A DNA stretch of 25,726 bases from an uncultured Oscillospiraceae bacterium (GCA_934561515.1 CAKTGM010000028.1:1-25726), one strand, 5' to 3'; counted from the stretch's first letter, positions 14,822 to 23,160 are shown. The notes: generated by a model from the letters alone, not told the origin. Numbers and translations: made by a program.

Positions 14822-15277
14822 ATGGGCATTTTTGATGATCTGAAGAAATGGGCTCACCCCTACGAGGATGAGGACGAGGAATATGAAGACGATTTCCCCG
14901 ATCTGAGAGATCGCGGCGACACGGGCGCCTTTGCCGAGCGCCGCAGCCTCGACCGCAAGGCGGAGGACCGCCGCAACAAGGTCGTCAACATCAACGCGAC
15001 CACGCAGCTCAAGGTCGTGCTCGTCAAGCCCGAGCGCTTTGAGAACGCCAGCGAGATCGCCGACCACCTGAAGGAAAAGCGCACGGTGGTCATCAACCTT
15101 GAATCCACGAACAAGGACATTGCAAGACGTTTGATCGACTTCCTCTCCGGCGTTGCCTACGCGGGCGAGGGCAAGATCAAGAAGGTCGCGGCCAACACCT
15201 ATATCATCACGCCCTACCATGTGGACATCATGGGCGATCTGATCGACGAACTGGAAAACAACGGCCTGTACCTGTAA
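14822..15277 (+). CDS. sepF: Cell division protein SepF
   Basis: SepF is a membrane-associated FtsZ-binding protein that shapes and anchors the division ring in Gram-positives lacking FtsA redundancy. The 151-residue protein begins with an amphipathic membrane-targeting helix (MGIFDDLKKWAHPY), followed by an acidic linker (EDEDEEYEDDFPDL). The C-terminal domain from about residue 60 (QLKVVLVKPERFENASEIADHL, VVINLESTNKDIARRLIDFLSG) is the conserved FtsZ-binding core. A strong GAGGAGGT (14805-14812) precedes the ATG by 9 bases. It sits between yggS and divIVA, the classical Gram-positive arrangement, and may be served by the promoter inside yggS. Confidence 0.96.
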   Translation: MGIFDDLKKWAHPYEDEDEEYEDDFPDLRDRGDTGAFAERRSLDRKAEDRRNKVVNINATTQLKVVLVKPERFENASEIADHLKEKRTVVINLESTNKDIARRLIDFLSGVAYAGEGKIKKVAANTYIITPYHVDIMGDLIDELENNGLYL

Positions 15278-15301
15278 AACGAAACGGAGGATGGGATAGA
15301 A

Positions 15302-16030
15302 ATGCTGACACCGCAGGAGGTTTCCGGCCGCGCATTCAGCAAGGCGGCATTCGGCGGCTACAATATGGCGATGGTCGACGAGTTTCTTGACGAACTGACC
15401 GACGACTACACCGCGCTTTACAAAGAAAACGCCGCACTCAAGGCAAAGCTCAAGGTGCTGGTCGACAAGGTGGAGGAATACCGCGCAACGGAGGATTCCA
15501 TGCGCGCCGCGCTCCTGACCGCCCAGCGCATGGCAAGCACCATGGTCGAAGAGGCCGAGGAAAAGAAGAAGACCATGCTCGCCGGCGCGGAGGACGAAGC
15601 CCGTGCCAAGATCGGCTCGCTTCAGGAAGAGATCGAGGGCGAGCAGCGCAAGCTGAACGCAGCCAAGGCCGCGACGGCGGACTTCCTGCGCAGGGCGCGC
15701 GAGCTGTGCGAGGCGCAGATCGCGCTCATCGAGCGCGCGCCCGACCTCACGCCCGTGGAGATCGCGGGCGCGGACGAGCCGACGCAGCGCACCGCGGCGG
15801 ACGTGAGCGCCATCGAGGAGAAGATCCTCGCCTCCTTCCGCAGCGAGGGCGAGCAGGCGGAGGGCGCGGAGGCCGCGGCGGAGGACAGCGCGCCGGCCGC
15901 GGAGAGCGCGCCGCAGGCGGAGCAGCCTGAGCCGCTCGAACCGGACGACAGCCCCTTTGTGGAGACGGCGAGCCACGCCATTCGTCTGGACGATCTGCAG
16001 TTCGGCCGCAACTATCGACGCGAAGAGTAA
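15302..16030 (+). CDS. divIVA: DivIVA-domain cell division/polarity protein
   Basis: DivIVA binds curved membrane at septa and poles and recruits division or growth proteins. The 242-residue protein begins MLTPQEVSGRAFSKAAFGGYN with VDEFLDELTDDY, the conserved N-terminal lipid-binding segment. A long coiled coil spans about 35-145 (KENAALKAKLKVLVDKVEEY, then VEEAEEKKKTMLAGAEDEAR). Residues about 180-225 form an Ala/Glu/Pro-rich disordered tail. GGAGG lies 12 bases before the ATG, slightly long. The gene ends the operon, 7 bases before a strong terminator stem. Whether it acts as DivIVA or as the GpsB-like branch cannot be decided here, but the length favours DivIVA. Confidence 0.92.
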   Translation: MLTPQEVSGRAFSKAAFGGYNMAMVDEFLDELTDDYTALYKENAALKAKLKVLVDKVEEYRATEDSMRAALLTAQRMASTMVEEAEEKKKTMLAGAEDEARAKIGSLQEEIEGEQRKLNAAKAATADFLRRARELCEAQIALIERAPDLTPVEIAGADEPTQRTAADVSAIEEKILASFRSEGEQAEGAEAAAEDSAPAAESAPQAEQPEPLEPDDSPFVETASHAIRLDDLQFGRNYRREE

Positions 16031-16037
16031 ACAGCAG

Positions 16038-16078
16038 GCAGGCGGCTTTCATCGAAAGCCGCCTGCTTTATTTTCTTT
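16038..16078 (+). terminator. Intrinsic terminator of the miaB-divIVA operon
   Basis: A perfect 13-bp stem (16038-16050 and 16054-16066) with a 3-base loop is followed by the T-rich tail TTTATTTTCTTT (16067-16078). It lies directly after the divIVA stop. Confidence 0.92.
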
Positions 16079-16106
16079 GGCCGCCCCGCGGCAAAAAGGA
16101 GAAGCC

Positions 16107-16991
16107 ATGTACAAAAAGCCCATCATCGCCTTTCTTTACGACTTTGACAAGACCCTCTGCACCACCGATATGCAGGACTACAGCTTCATCCCCGCCCTCG
16201 GCTACACGCCGGGCGAGTTCTGGAGCATTGCCAACCGCTTTGGCTATGAAAACCGCATGGACGGCCTGCTTGCCTATATGTACACGATGATCGAAGAGTG
16301 CCGCAAGAAGGGCATCCGCCTCAGTAGGGAGTATCTTGTTTCCTGCGGGCACGCCATCGAGCTTTTTCCGGGCGTAGAGGACTGGTTTGCGCGCATCAAC
16401 GCCTTCGGCGAATCGCTCGGCGTGGAGGTCGAGCACTATGTGCTCTCCTCGGGCCTGCGCGAGATCATCGAGGGCAGCGGCGTGAGCCACGAGTTCAAGG
16501 AGATCTACGCCTGCGAGTTTTTCTACAACGAAGAGGGTCTCGCCTCGTGGCCGAAGCTCGACGTCAACTTTACGAACAAGACCCAGTTCGTCTACCGCAT
16601 CAATAAGGGAATTCTCGATGTTGCCAAGGACAAGGAGCTCAACGCCTCGATGCCGGACGACTCCAAGCGCATCCCCTTTACGAACATGATCTACATCGGC
16701 GACGGCCTTTCCGACGTGCCCTGCATGAAGATGATGCGCGCCTACGGCGGGCAGGCCGTGGCCGTCTATCAGGACAGCAACCGCGCGGGCGTGGAGGACT
16801 TGCTCGCCAAGGGGCGCGTGGACTTCATCTTCCCTGCCGACTACCGCGAGGGAACGCTTTTCAACGAGACGATGAAGAACATTGTGCGCAAGATGGCGAT
16901 CACGGACGCGCTGGCCGAGGAAAACCAGCAGCAGCTCCGCTCGCTCGGGCGCGGCGAGCTGCCGCAGCAGGTGGGGATGCGCGGATGGTGA
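16107..16991 (+). CDS. HAD-superfamily phosphatase-like hydrolase
   Basis: This 294-residue cytoplasmic protein has all HAD motifs: DFDKTLC (nucleophile Asp12, acid Asp14), LSSG in motif II, a downstream Lys region around NKTQFVYRINKG, and GDGLSDVPC as motif IV. The helical cap between motifs I and II (about 20-105) places it near phosphoserine-phosphatase-like HADs. The substrate is not evident. The start ATG at 16107 follows AAGGAG. It begins only 29 bases after the divIVA terminator with no clear promoter between, so expression may depend on readthrough. Its last 7 bases overlap the start of the methyltransferase gene (ATGGTGA), implying translational coupling. Confidence 0.9.
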   Translation: MYKKPIIAFLYDFDKTLCTTDMQDYSFIPALGYTPGEFWSIANRFGYENRMDGLLAYMYTMIEECRKKGIRLSREYLVSCGHAIELFPGVEDWFARINAFGESLGVEVEHYVLSSGLREIIEGSGVSHEFKEIYACEFFYNEEGLASWPKLDVNFTNKTQFVYRINKGILDVAKDKELNASMPDDSKRIPFTNMIYIGDGLSDVPCMKMMRAYGGQAVAVYQDSNRAGVEDLLAKGRVDFIFPADYREGTLFNETMKNIVRKMAITDALAEENQQQLRSLGRGELPQQVGMRGW

Positions 16992-17803
16992 CAAGATTGT
17001 GCTGCCCCGTCTGCGGCGGGGCGCTTGAAAAGTGCGCGGGGGCGTATCGCTGCCAAAAAAACCACAGCTTCGACATTGCAAAAAGCGGCTATGTCAATCT
17101 CCTGCTCAACTCCTCGCAGGGTCACCACGGGGACGATAAGCTGATGGTGCGCGCGCGGCGCGACTTTTTGGATAAGGGCTATTATGACCCCTTCATCGCA
17201 GCCGTCGCGGATGCGGCGGCGGAATTCGCACCCAATAAGGCGGTGGTGCTCGACGCGGGCTGCGGCGAGGGCATCTATTCTCTCGCCGTGCTGCGCGCGA
17301 TCGAAGAGGCGGGAAAAACGGGAGAACTCATCGGCGTCGACATCTCCAAGACCGCGCTCCAGTACGCATCGAAGCGATCGCCGGAGCTGACGCTCTGCGT
17401 CGCCTCCTGCGCGCATCTGCCGGCCGCGGACGAAAGCGTTGACGAGGTGCTCAACATCTTCTCCCCCTTCGTGCCCGAGGAATTTGCGCGCGTGCTGAAG
17501 CGCGGCGGCTATCTTCTGCGCGCCTATCCCCTGCGCGAGCATTTGTGGGAGCTCAAAGCGCTCATCTACGATTTACCGCGCGACAACCCGCCCGCACCCC
17601 TCGAAACCGAGGGCTTCACCCTCGTCGAAACGCGCGAGGTGCGCGGCCGCATCCATCTGCCCTGCACGGAGGACATCCTCGCGCTCTTCCGCATGACGCC
17701 CTACTACTATAAGACCGGCGCGAAGGACCAGCAGAAGGCGGAGCGGGCGGAAACGCTCGACGTGCAGCTCGCCTTCGGCCTTGCGATCTATCAAAAGAAC
17801 TGA
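16985..17803 (+). CDS. rlmA: 23S rRNA guanine-N1 methyltransferase, RlmA family
   Basis: This 272-residue protein fits the RlmA family, which methylates N1 of G745 or G748 in 23S rRNA. A zinc finger opens the protein (Cys7, Cys10, Cys23, His27 in CCPVCGG...YRCQKNH), followed by the family segment FDIAKSGYVNLL and GHHGDDKLMVRARRDFLDKGYY. The SAM-binding motif I is VLDAGCGEG, with GVDIS as the acidic loop. Gram-positive members may be RlmAII (TlrB-like, G748) and can affect macrolide sensitivity; I cannot separate the two from sequence alone. The start overlaps the HAD gene by 7 bases, with AGGTGGGG upstream as ribosome binding site. A shared terminator lies downstream. Confidence 0.9.
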   Translation: MVTRLCCPVCGGALEKCAGAYRCQKNHSFDIAKSGYVNLLLNSSQGHHGDDKLMVRARRDFLDKGYYDPFIAAVADAAAEFAPNKAVVLDAGCGEGIYSLAVLRAIEEAGKTGELIGVDISKTALQYASKRSPELTLCVASCAHLPAADESVDEVLNIFSPFVPEEFARVLKRGGYLLRAYPLREHLWELKALIYDLPRDNPPAPLETEGFTLVETREVRGRIHLPCTEDILALFRMTPYYYKTGAKDQQKAERAETLDVQLAFGLAIYQKN

Positions 17804-17821
17804 CCTCCCCCTGCGGGGAGC

Positions 17822-17859
17822 AAAAAAGAGGACTTCTCCTGTGAGAAGTCCTCTTTTTA
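17822..17859. terminator. Bidirectional terminator between convergent genes
   Basis: An 11-bp GC-containing stem (17828-17838 and 17843-17853), 4-base loop, is extended by A5 on the left and T5 on the right, so both strands end in a U-tract. It lies between the convergent rlmA and EF-G-like genes. A second small hairpin (17805-17810/17815-17820) precedes it on the plus strand. Confidence 0.92.
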
Positions 17860-17866
17860 TTACAAA

Positions 17867-19939
17867 TTATTCCGCTTCCTGCATGGCCTTGGCTGCCGCG
17901 ACGGCCTTCGCCTGCGCGTCGGCCGAGCACTGCTCGTAGCGCACGAAGTGCATCACGAACGAGCCGCGGGACTGCGTCATGGAGCGCAGGTCGATGGCGT
18001 AGCTCATCAGCTCCGCCTCGGGGCACTCGGCCTCAATGATCTGCTCGCCGTTGCCGGTCGGGGTCATGCCCATCACGCGGCCGCGGCGCTTGTTGAGGTC
18101 GCCGAGGATATCGCCCATGTACTGGTCGGGCACGGTGACCTTGAGCTCGCACACGGGCTCGAGCAGGACCGGGGACGCCTCGGGCATCGCTGCCTTGTAG
18201 GCGAGGTTTGCCGCGGTCTTGAACGCGATTTCGGACGAGTCGACCGGGTGGTAGGAGCCATCGTAAAGCACGGCCTTGAGGTTCACGACCGGGTAGCCCG
18301 CGAGCGGACCATGGACGCAGGCCTCGCGCAGGCCCTTTTCAACGGCGGGGAAGAAGTTCTTGGGCACGCTGCCGCCGAACACTTCCTCGGCGAAGACCAT
18401 CTCTTCGCTCTCCTCGTTGGGCTCGAAGCGGATCCAAACGTCACCGAACTGGCCGCTGCCGCCGGTCTGCTTCTTATGGCGGCCCTGCTTCTGCACGGTC
18501 TTGCGGATCTTCTCGCGGTAGGGCACGCGCGGCGTGTCGAGCACGACCTCAACGCCGAAGCGGCTCTTGAGCTTGCTCACAAGCACGTCGACCTGAATGT
18601 CGCCCGCGCCGCAGACGACCATCTGGTGGGTCTCGGCGTTGTTGACGACGCGGAAGGACGGGTCTTCCTCGTTCAGACGGTTGAGGCCCTGGGCCATCTT
18701 GTCCTCCTGGCCGCGGGTCTTGGGCGCGATGGCCACGCTGTAGCACGGCTCCTCGAAGGGGATGGGCTCGATCTTGACGACCTTGCGCGGCTCGCAGAGT
18801 GTGTCGCCGGTCTTGACCTTGTCCATCTTGGCGATGGCGCCGATGTCGCCGCAGGTGAGCTCCTTGACCTCGGTGTACTTCTTGCCCTTGGCAATGTACA
18901 GGCGGCCGAGCTTCTCGGTCTCGCCCGTGCGGGCGTTGACCATGGGCATATCGGGCTTGATGGAGCCGGAGAGCACCTTGACGTAGGAATACTTGCCGTA
19001 CTGGTCGGAAATGGTCTTGAAGACGAACGCGGTCGGCAGTGCACCGGGCGCGACGACGAACTCAGAGGACTCGCCGTCTTCGTTCTCAGCCATCAGGGCG
19101 CGGGCGTCCTGGGGCTTGGGAAGCAGCTCGACGATGGTGTCCATCAGGATGCGCGTGCCCATGCCCTGCAGGGCGGAGCCGCACACGACCGGGAAGAGGG
19201 AGAGATCCTTCACGCCCTGACGCAGGCCCTGGATCATCTCGGCATAGGTGAAATCCTCGCCGGCGAAGAACTTCTCCATGAATTCCTCGCTCGTCTCGGC
19301 GACGGACTCCTTGAGCGCGTCATAGAGCTCGTCGAGCACGGAAAGCTTGTTCTCGGGCACTTCGATCTCAACGCGGCCGCCGGTGGCGTTAAACTCGAAC
19401 GCGCGCTTATGCAGCACGTCGATGATGCCGATGACCTTCTTGCTCTCGTCCCAGATGGGGGCGACCACGGGGGCGATGTTCTTGCCGAAGCGCTCGCGCA
19501 GCGCGGCGAACGCGGCGTTATAGTCGGAGTTCTCCTCGTCGATCTTGGAGATGTAGATCAGGCGGGGGAGCTTATTCTTCTCGCAATACTTCCATGCCTT
19601 CTCCGCGCCGACGCTGATGCCGGCCTTGGCAGAGCAGACGATGACGGCAGCGTCGGCTGCCTGAACGGCCTCCGCGACCTCACCGGCGAAGTCGAAGCCG
19701 CCGGGCGCGTCGAGCACGTTGATCTTGCAGCTGTCATATTCAACCGGCGCCACGGCCAGCGAAATGCTCGCCTGACGGCGGATCTCCTCCGGGTCGTAGT
19801 CGCAGGTGGTGTTGCCGTCGGCGATCTTGCCGAAACGGTCGGTACCGCCGGTCAGGAACAGCATACGCTCAGCGAGGGTGGTTTTGCCGCTGCCGCTATG
19901 GCCCAGCAGCACGATATTGCGGATGTCTTTTGCACTCAT
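17867..19939 (-). CDS. Elongation factor G-like GTPase (EF-G paralogue)
   Basis: The 690-residue protein has full EF-G architecture: GTPase domain, domain II (about 295-380), III, IV (VLYDGSYHPVDSSEIAFKTAANL) and V. The P-loop is GHSGSGKT (13-20), as in EF-G2-type paralogues, not GHVDAGKT. The G3 motif reads DAPGG (77-81), where canonical factors have DTPGH with the catalytic His. G4 reads SKID (131-134) instead of NKxD. The switch I RGITI segment is altered to RQASIS. These suggest a specialised, perhaps slow, GTPase rather than the housekeeping translocase. No rpsL/rpsG/tuf neighbours are present, which supports a paralogue. It has its own promoter at 20003-20031, and CTCCTT (AAGGAG) at 19950-19955. 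The family is firm; the role is unknown. Confidence 0.92.
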   Translation of the reverse strand: MSAKDIRNIVLLGHSGSGKTTLAERMLFLTGGTDRFGKIADGNTTCDYDPEEIRRQASISLAVAPVEYDSCKINVLDAPGGFDFAGEVAEAVQAADAAVIVCSAKAGISVGAEKAWKYCEKNKLPRLIYISKIDEENSDYNAAFAALRERFGKNIAPVVAPIWDESKKVIGIIDVLHKRAFEFNATGGRVEIEVPENKLSVLDELYDALKESVAETSEEFMEKFFAGEDFTYAEMIQGLRQGVKDLSLFPVVCGSALQGMGTRILMDTIVELLPKPQDARALMAENEDGESSEFVVAPGALPTAFVFKTISDQYGKYSYVKVLSGSIKPDMPMVNARTGETEKLGRLYIAKGKKYTEVKELTCGDIGAIAKMDKVKTGDTLCEPRKVVKIEPIPFEEPCYSVAIAPKTRGQEDKMAQGLNRLNEEDPSFRVVNNAETHQMVVCGAGDIQVDVLVSKLKSRFGVEVVLDTPRVPYREKIRKTVQKQGRHKKQTGGSGQFGDVWIRFEPNEESEEMVFAEEVFGGSVPKNFFPAVEKGLREACVHGPLAGYPVVNLKAVLYDGSYHPVDSSEIAFKTAANLAYKAAMPEASPVLLEPVCELKVTVPDQYMGDILGDLNKRRGRVMGMTPTGNGEQIIEAECPEAELMSYAIDLRSMTQSRGSFVMHFVRYEQCSADAQAKAVAAAKAMQEAE

Positions 19940-19999
19940 AGGGGTCAGTCTCCTTCCGAAATGTAAATCTCATCTTTTGTGAGATATTACTCAACGAAG

Positions 20000-20042
20000 A
20001 AAATCATACCATGATTTTTTTGTTATTTCAACCATGATTTTT
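20000..20042. repeat. Direct and inverted repeats around the EF-G-like promoter
   Basis: A 12-base direct repeat ACCATGATTTTT occurs at 20008-20019 and 20031-20042, 23 bases apart, flanking most of the -35 to -10 interval. The first copy also forms an 8-3-8 perfect inverted repeat (20000-20007/20011-20018) covering the -10. These are candidate operator sites for an unidentified regulator. Confidence 0.45.
20003..20031 (-). promoter_or_regulatory. Promoter of the EF-G-like gene
   Basis: On the minus strand TTGAAA (20026-20031) and TATGAT (20003-20008) are separated by 17 bases. The region is strongly AT-rich. The -10 lies about 64 bases before the ATG, and direct and inverted repeats overlap the promoter. 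Confidence 0.7.
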
Positions 20043-20073
20043 CATATTTTCCCGTTTTCTTCGTTTGAAATGC

Positions 20074-22245
20074 TCAATAGCGGTCGCTGAGCAGGCCGTC
20101 GAGCACGGCGCTCAGAGACCATAAAAGTATGAAAACGAGTACGGAAAGCGGCGTGAGGACGCTGTAAGCGCCGACAAAGGTCAGATAAAAGGCCAGAAGC
20201 GTTGCGCTCGTGGCGGCGAGGATCGTCAGCAGTGTGCAGCGCCGCGCAGACCTGCATAAGCGCTTGCTGCCGAGCACGACCTCTGCATAGGGCATGAGTC
20301 CTTCGCGCATCAAAAGAGCGTAGGGCCGCCCGCCGCCGCGCTCGGAGAGGGCGAGGCGCGTTCCGAGCTTGGGGTAGACCGCGCGCGCATCGGTGCCGAA
20401 CTTGCGCTTTAAGAGCGCGGGCGTGATGTTGCCGTCGCGCACGGCGAGCACGGGCGTGATGCGGCTGTGGTGCAGGGCGTGGAGCGCCCAGTCGACATTT
20501 TCAGCCGGCATATACTTCACGGCGAAGACCGCGATGAGCGTGCCGTCTACTGCGAGGAAAACGCCCGTTTTGAGCCCGAGGCTGCGCGGCAGGTTCACGC
20601 CGCGCTTGCGCATGAAGCCCATCGTGCCGAAGAGGACCGTCTCGCCGTGGATGCGGCCGCTGACGCCGCCCTCTTCGTAAAAGTCCACGTCCTCCACGCG
20701 CTCGCGGAAGCCGCCGTCGCGTGCGAGCAGGTCGTCAAAGAGCTTGCTGAGGCCGCACTCCGCGGCGCGGGCCATCGTCGCGGCGTAGGAGATGACCTTG
20801 CCGCTCTCCTCGCCGAAGACCTTGAGGCCCGCGAGCGTCACCGTTCCCGGCGGGAAAAGGTCGCCGTCGGTGAGGATGACGCAGTTGCTGCGGCGGATGG
20901 CGTCCGCCCCGGCGAAGCCCGCCACGGCGCTGCCGCTCTTGGCAAGGCGCGCGGCGATGCGCTTTAGCGGCAGCGAGCAGGCGAGCGGGAAGGCCGGGAG
21001 GTTTGCGCTTGCAAGCAGCACCGAGAGATTCCAGAGGAAGAGCAGCTTCTGCTTGCTCTCCAGCGTTGCGAGCACCGCGAAAACGACGCTTGCGACAAAC
21101 AGCACCGGCAGCAGCACGCTCTGCCAGCGGGAATAGGGGTCGGCTGCGCGCGCGGCGTTGGAAAAGCCCGCGCTCGAGCCTGTGCGCTTGGCAGCGCCGC
21201 CCGCCGTCACGGTGACGATATAGGGCGCGTCGCCCATGGCGGCGATGCGGAAGGTATCGTAAAGGCCGCGCAGGCGCGCCGTTTCGCCGAGGAGCGAGGC
21301 ATAGAGCGCAAGCACGGCGATGGCGGGCAGCGGCGCGGCAAGCGCCGTGCGCGCGGGCAGAAGGGCGCAGAGCGCCGTGTCGGCGGCGGTGACAAGGCAG
21401 AGGATGAAGGTTACGAGCGGCGCGGTCACGATTCCGCCGCGCGCCTTGCGGAAAGCGCCGAGAAAGACGCGAAAGCCGAGGACGCACGCGAGCACTTCAA
21501 GGCCGAGATAGGGCAGCGTGCGCACCAGCGGGTCGTCCCAATAGAGGGCGGGCATGAGCGAAAAATGCGCGGCCAGCTGCGCAAGCCACATGAGAAGCGT
21601 CAGGACGCCGACGGCGCGGCGCGCCCTCGTCGCCGAGGAAAGCTGAGCGCGAAGCTCCGCGAGCGTTTCCCCTGCGCTCGGCTCGGGAAGGTCGGGGAGG
21701 AAGTCCTCGTCTTCCTCTTCCTCGTCCTCCTCGTCCTCGTCTTCGCTTGCGTAAAGCTGCTCGGTGTCGCGCATTTTCTTGCGCGAGAAGAGGCCGCGCC
21801 GCCGCGGCGGTTCTTCGAGGATGACCTCCTCCTCGCGCTCGGCGAGCGCCTCCTGCACGGTCTGGGCGAGGATATCCTGTAGGGAGACGGGCTTGCTGGG
21901 GTCGAAGGGCGCTTCCGCGTCCTTCCTGTCCTTGTCTGCTTCTGCTTCCTGCGCGCCGGCTTCCTCGCCCGCGTTCTCGCCTGCTTCGCCCGCGTCCTCG
22001 TCCGCAGCGCGCTTTGCGCCGGGGAAGGGGATGACCGTCCCGCGCGCGGGGGGCGCTTCTCCGGCGGGCGCTTCCTCCGACTCGCTCGCGCTTTCGGGCG
22101 CGGCGGAAGCGGCGTCCCCGCCGTATTCGGCAAGGATGCTCTCGAGCGTGTATTCGGCGTCATCGTCCATGCTGCGGGCCGTGTTTTTCAGCAGCAGCTC
22201 GGAGTCGATGAGGTCCTGTTCAAAATCAAGCTCTTTTTGATCCAT
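20074..22245 (-). CDS. Predicted P-type-ATPase-like pseudoenzyme with long acidic N-terminus
   Basis: I do not recognise a named family for this 723-residue protein. Residues 1-205 are charged, low-complexity and probably cytoplasmic, including an acidic run at 168-181 and a basic patch RRRGLFSRKK (148-157). Eight hydrophobic segments follow: about 211-230, 244-263, 272-296, 300-320, 375-395, 400-425, 672-692 and 697-715. The 4 + 2 + loop + 2 spacing is that of P1B ATPases. The loop 440-660 lines up in order with their P and N domains: NCVILTDGDLFPPGT replaces the DKTGT region, RIHGETVLFGTMGFMRKRGV resembles the nucleotide-domain GN segment, and GVFLAVDGTLIAVFAVKY matches the strand before the P domain. 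CPC is replaced by FPLAC; TGES and GDGxND are absent. Transport by phosphorylation looks impossible. It begins 15 bases after rlmB and is probably cotranscribed with it. Confidence 0.7.
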   Translation of the reverse strand: MDQKELDFEQDLIDSELLLKNTARSMDDDAEYTLESILAEYGGDAASAAPESASESEEAPAGEAPPARGTVIPFPGAKRAADEDAGEAGENAGEEAGAQEAEADKDRKDAEAPFDPSKPVSLQDILAQTVQEALAEREEEVILEEPPRRRGLFSRKKMRDTEQLYASEDEDEEDEEEEDEDFLPDLPEPSAGETLAELRAQLSSATRARRAVGVLTLLMWLAQLAAHFSLMPALYWDDPLVRTLPYLGLEVLACVLGFRVFLGAFRKARGGIVTAPLVTFILCLVTAADTALCALLPARTALAAPLPAIAVLALYASLLGETARLRGLYDTFRIAAMGDAPYIVTVTAGGAAKRTGSSAGFSNAARAADPYSRWQSVLLPVLFVASVVFAVLATLESKQKLLFLWNLSVLLASANLPAFPLACSLPLKRIAARLAKSGSAVAGFAGADAIRRSNCVILTDGDLFPPGTVTLAGLKVFGEESGKVISYAATMARAAECGLSKLFDDLLARDGGFRERVEDVDFYEEGGVSGRIHGETVLFGTMGFMRKRGVNLPRSLGLKTGVFLAVDGTLIAVFAVKYMPAENVDWALHALHHSRITPVLAVRDGNITPALLKRKFGTDARAVYPKLGTRLALSERGGGRPYALLMREGLMPYAEVVLGSKRLCRSARRCTLLTILAATSATLLAFYLTFVGAYSVLTPLSVLVFILLWSLSAVLDGLLSDRY

Positions 22246-22260
22246 GGCGTTTCTTCTTCG

Positions 22261-23040
22261 TTACAGGCGCTGGCGCACCGCTTCATAAAGGAGGATGGCA
22301 GCGGCGGCGGAAGCGTTGAGCGACGAGATCTTGCCCTTCATCGGGATGCTGACGAGGAAATCGCACTTTTCGCGCACAAGTCTCGTCATGCCGTCGCCCT
22401 CGCTGCCGATGACGATGGCGGCAGGGCCCTTGAGGTCGGCGGAATAGAGATCGCACGTGCCCTCGGCCGCCGTGCCGAAGACCCACACGCCCTCCTTTTG
22501 CAGCTCCTCCAAAAGCGCGGGAATGTTCGGCACGCGCGCCACGGGCACATAGCTCACCGCGCCCGCGCTCGTCTTGCCGACGATGCTCGTAAGGCCCGCG
22601 CTGCGGCGCTTGGGGATGACGACGCCGTGCGCGCCCGCGCACTCCGCCGTGCGGATGATCGCGCCTAAGTTGTGCGGGTCGGAAATTTCATCGCAGACGA
22701 CGATGAGCGGGTTTTCGCCCTTCTCGCGCGCAATGCTCAGAATGTCCTCCACGCTTACATATTCGCGCACGCTTGCGAGCGCGATGACGCCCTGATGGGC
22801 GTGCGTGCGGCTCATGAAGTCGAGCTTGCGCTTGTCCGCGTCCACAACGACCACGCCTGCGGCGCGGGCGGTGGAGGCGATGTGGCCGAGCGTCTTGTCC
22901 GTCTCCCCCTTCTGGATGAAGATCTTGTCGATGCTCGCGCCCGCGCGCAGCGCCTCGATGACGGCGTTGCGCCCCTCGATCACGCCGTCCGCCTCCGCGT
23001 CCTGCACGCGGACGGTCTTATCCTTGCGTTCCTTATCCAT
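22261..23040 (-). CDS. rlmB: 23S rRNA 2'-O-methyltransferase, RlmB/SpoU (TrmH) family
   Basis: This 259-residue SPOUT-class enzyme is likely to methylate the 2'-O of a 23S rRNA guanosine (Gm2251 in E. coli). The N-terminal substrate-binding domain starts at VIEGRNAVIEALRAG. SpoU motif 1 is DEISDPHNLGAIIRTAECAG, motif 2 is IVIGSEGDGM, and motif 3 is IPMKGKISSLNASAAAAILLYE; together they make the knotted SAM site. ATG at 23040 is chosen, with AAGGAG 10 bases upstream; an adjacent TTG at 23043 is possible. It is divergent from ftsH and leads a two-gene unit with the pseudo-ATPase gene. RlmB versus another TrmH-family target cannot be fully resolved. Confidence 0.92.
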   Translation of the reverse strand: MDKERKDKTVRVQDAEADGVIEGRNAVIEALRAGASIDKIFIQKGETDKTLGHIASTARAAGVVVVDADKRKLDFMSRTHAHQGVIALASVREYVSVEDILSIAREKGENPLIVVCDEISDPHNLGAIIRTAECAGAHGVVIPKRRSAGLTSIVGKTSAGAVSYVPVARVPNIPALLEELQKEGVWVFGTAAEGTCDLYSADLKGPAAIVIGSEGDGMTRLVREKCDFLVSIPMKGKISSLNASAAAAILLYEAVRQRL

Positions 23041-23087
23041 CAAAGAATTTCTCCTTACAATATATTTCGGTAAAATAACCCATTACA

Positions 23088-23096
23088 ACTATAACA
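23088..23096 (-). promoter_or_regulatory. Extended -10 promoter for rlmB
   Basis: On the minus strand TGTTATAGT gives a TATAGT -10 (23088-23093) with the TGn extension. The matching -35 position (TTTATC) is poor, fitting an extended -10 promoter. It lies about 48 bases upstream of the rlmB ATG. Confidence 0.5.
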
Positions 23097-23160
23097 CAGA
23101 AGCGGGGCAAGATAAAGGGGGCGAAAAACAAAAGTTCATCGAAAATTCACCGCTGAAAAC

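Noticed and set aside
17948..19966. Long plus-strand open frame opposite the EF-G-like gene
   Set aside because: The translation is low-complexity Leu/Ala/Gly/Asp/His; the opposite strand encodes a complete EF-G-like protein.
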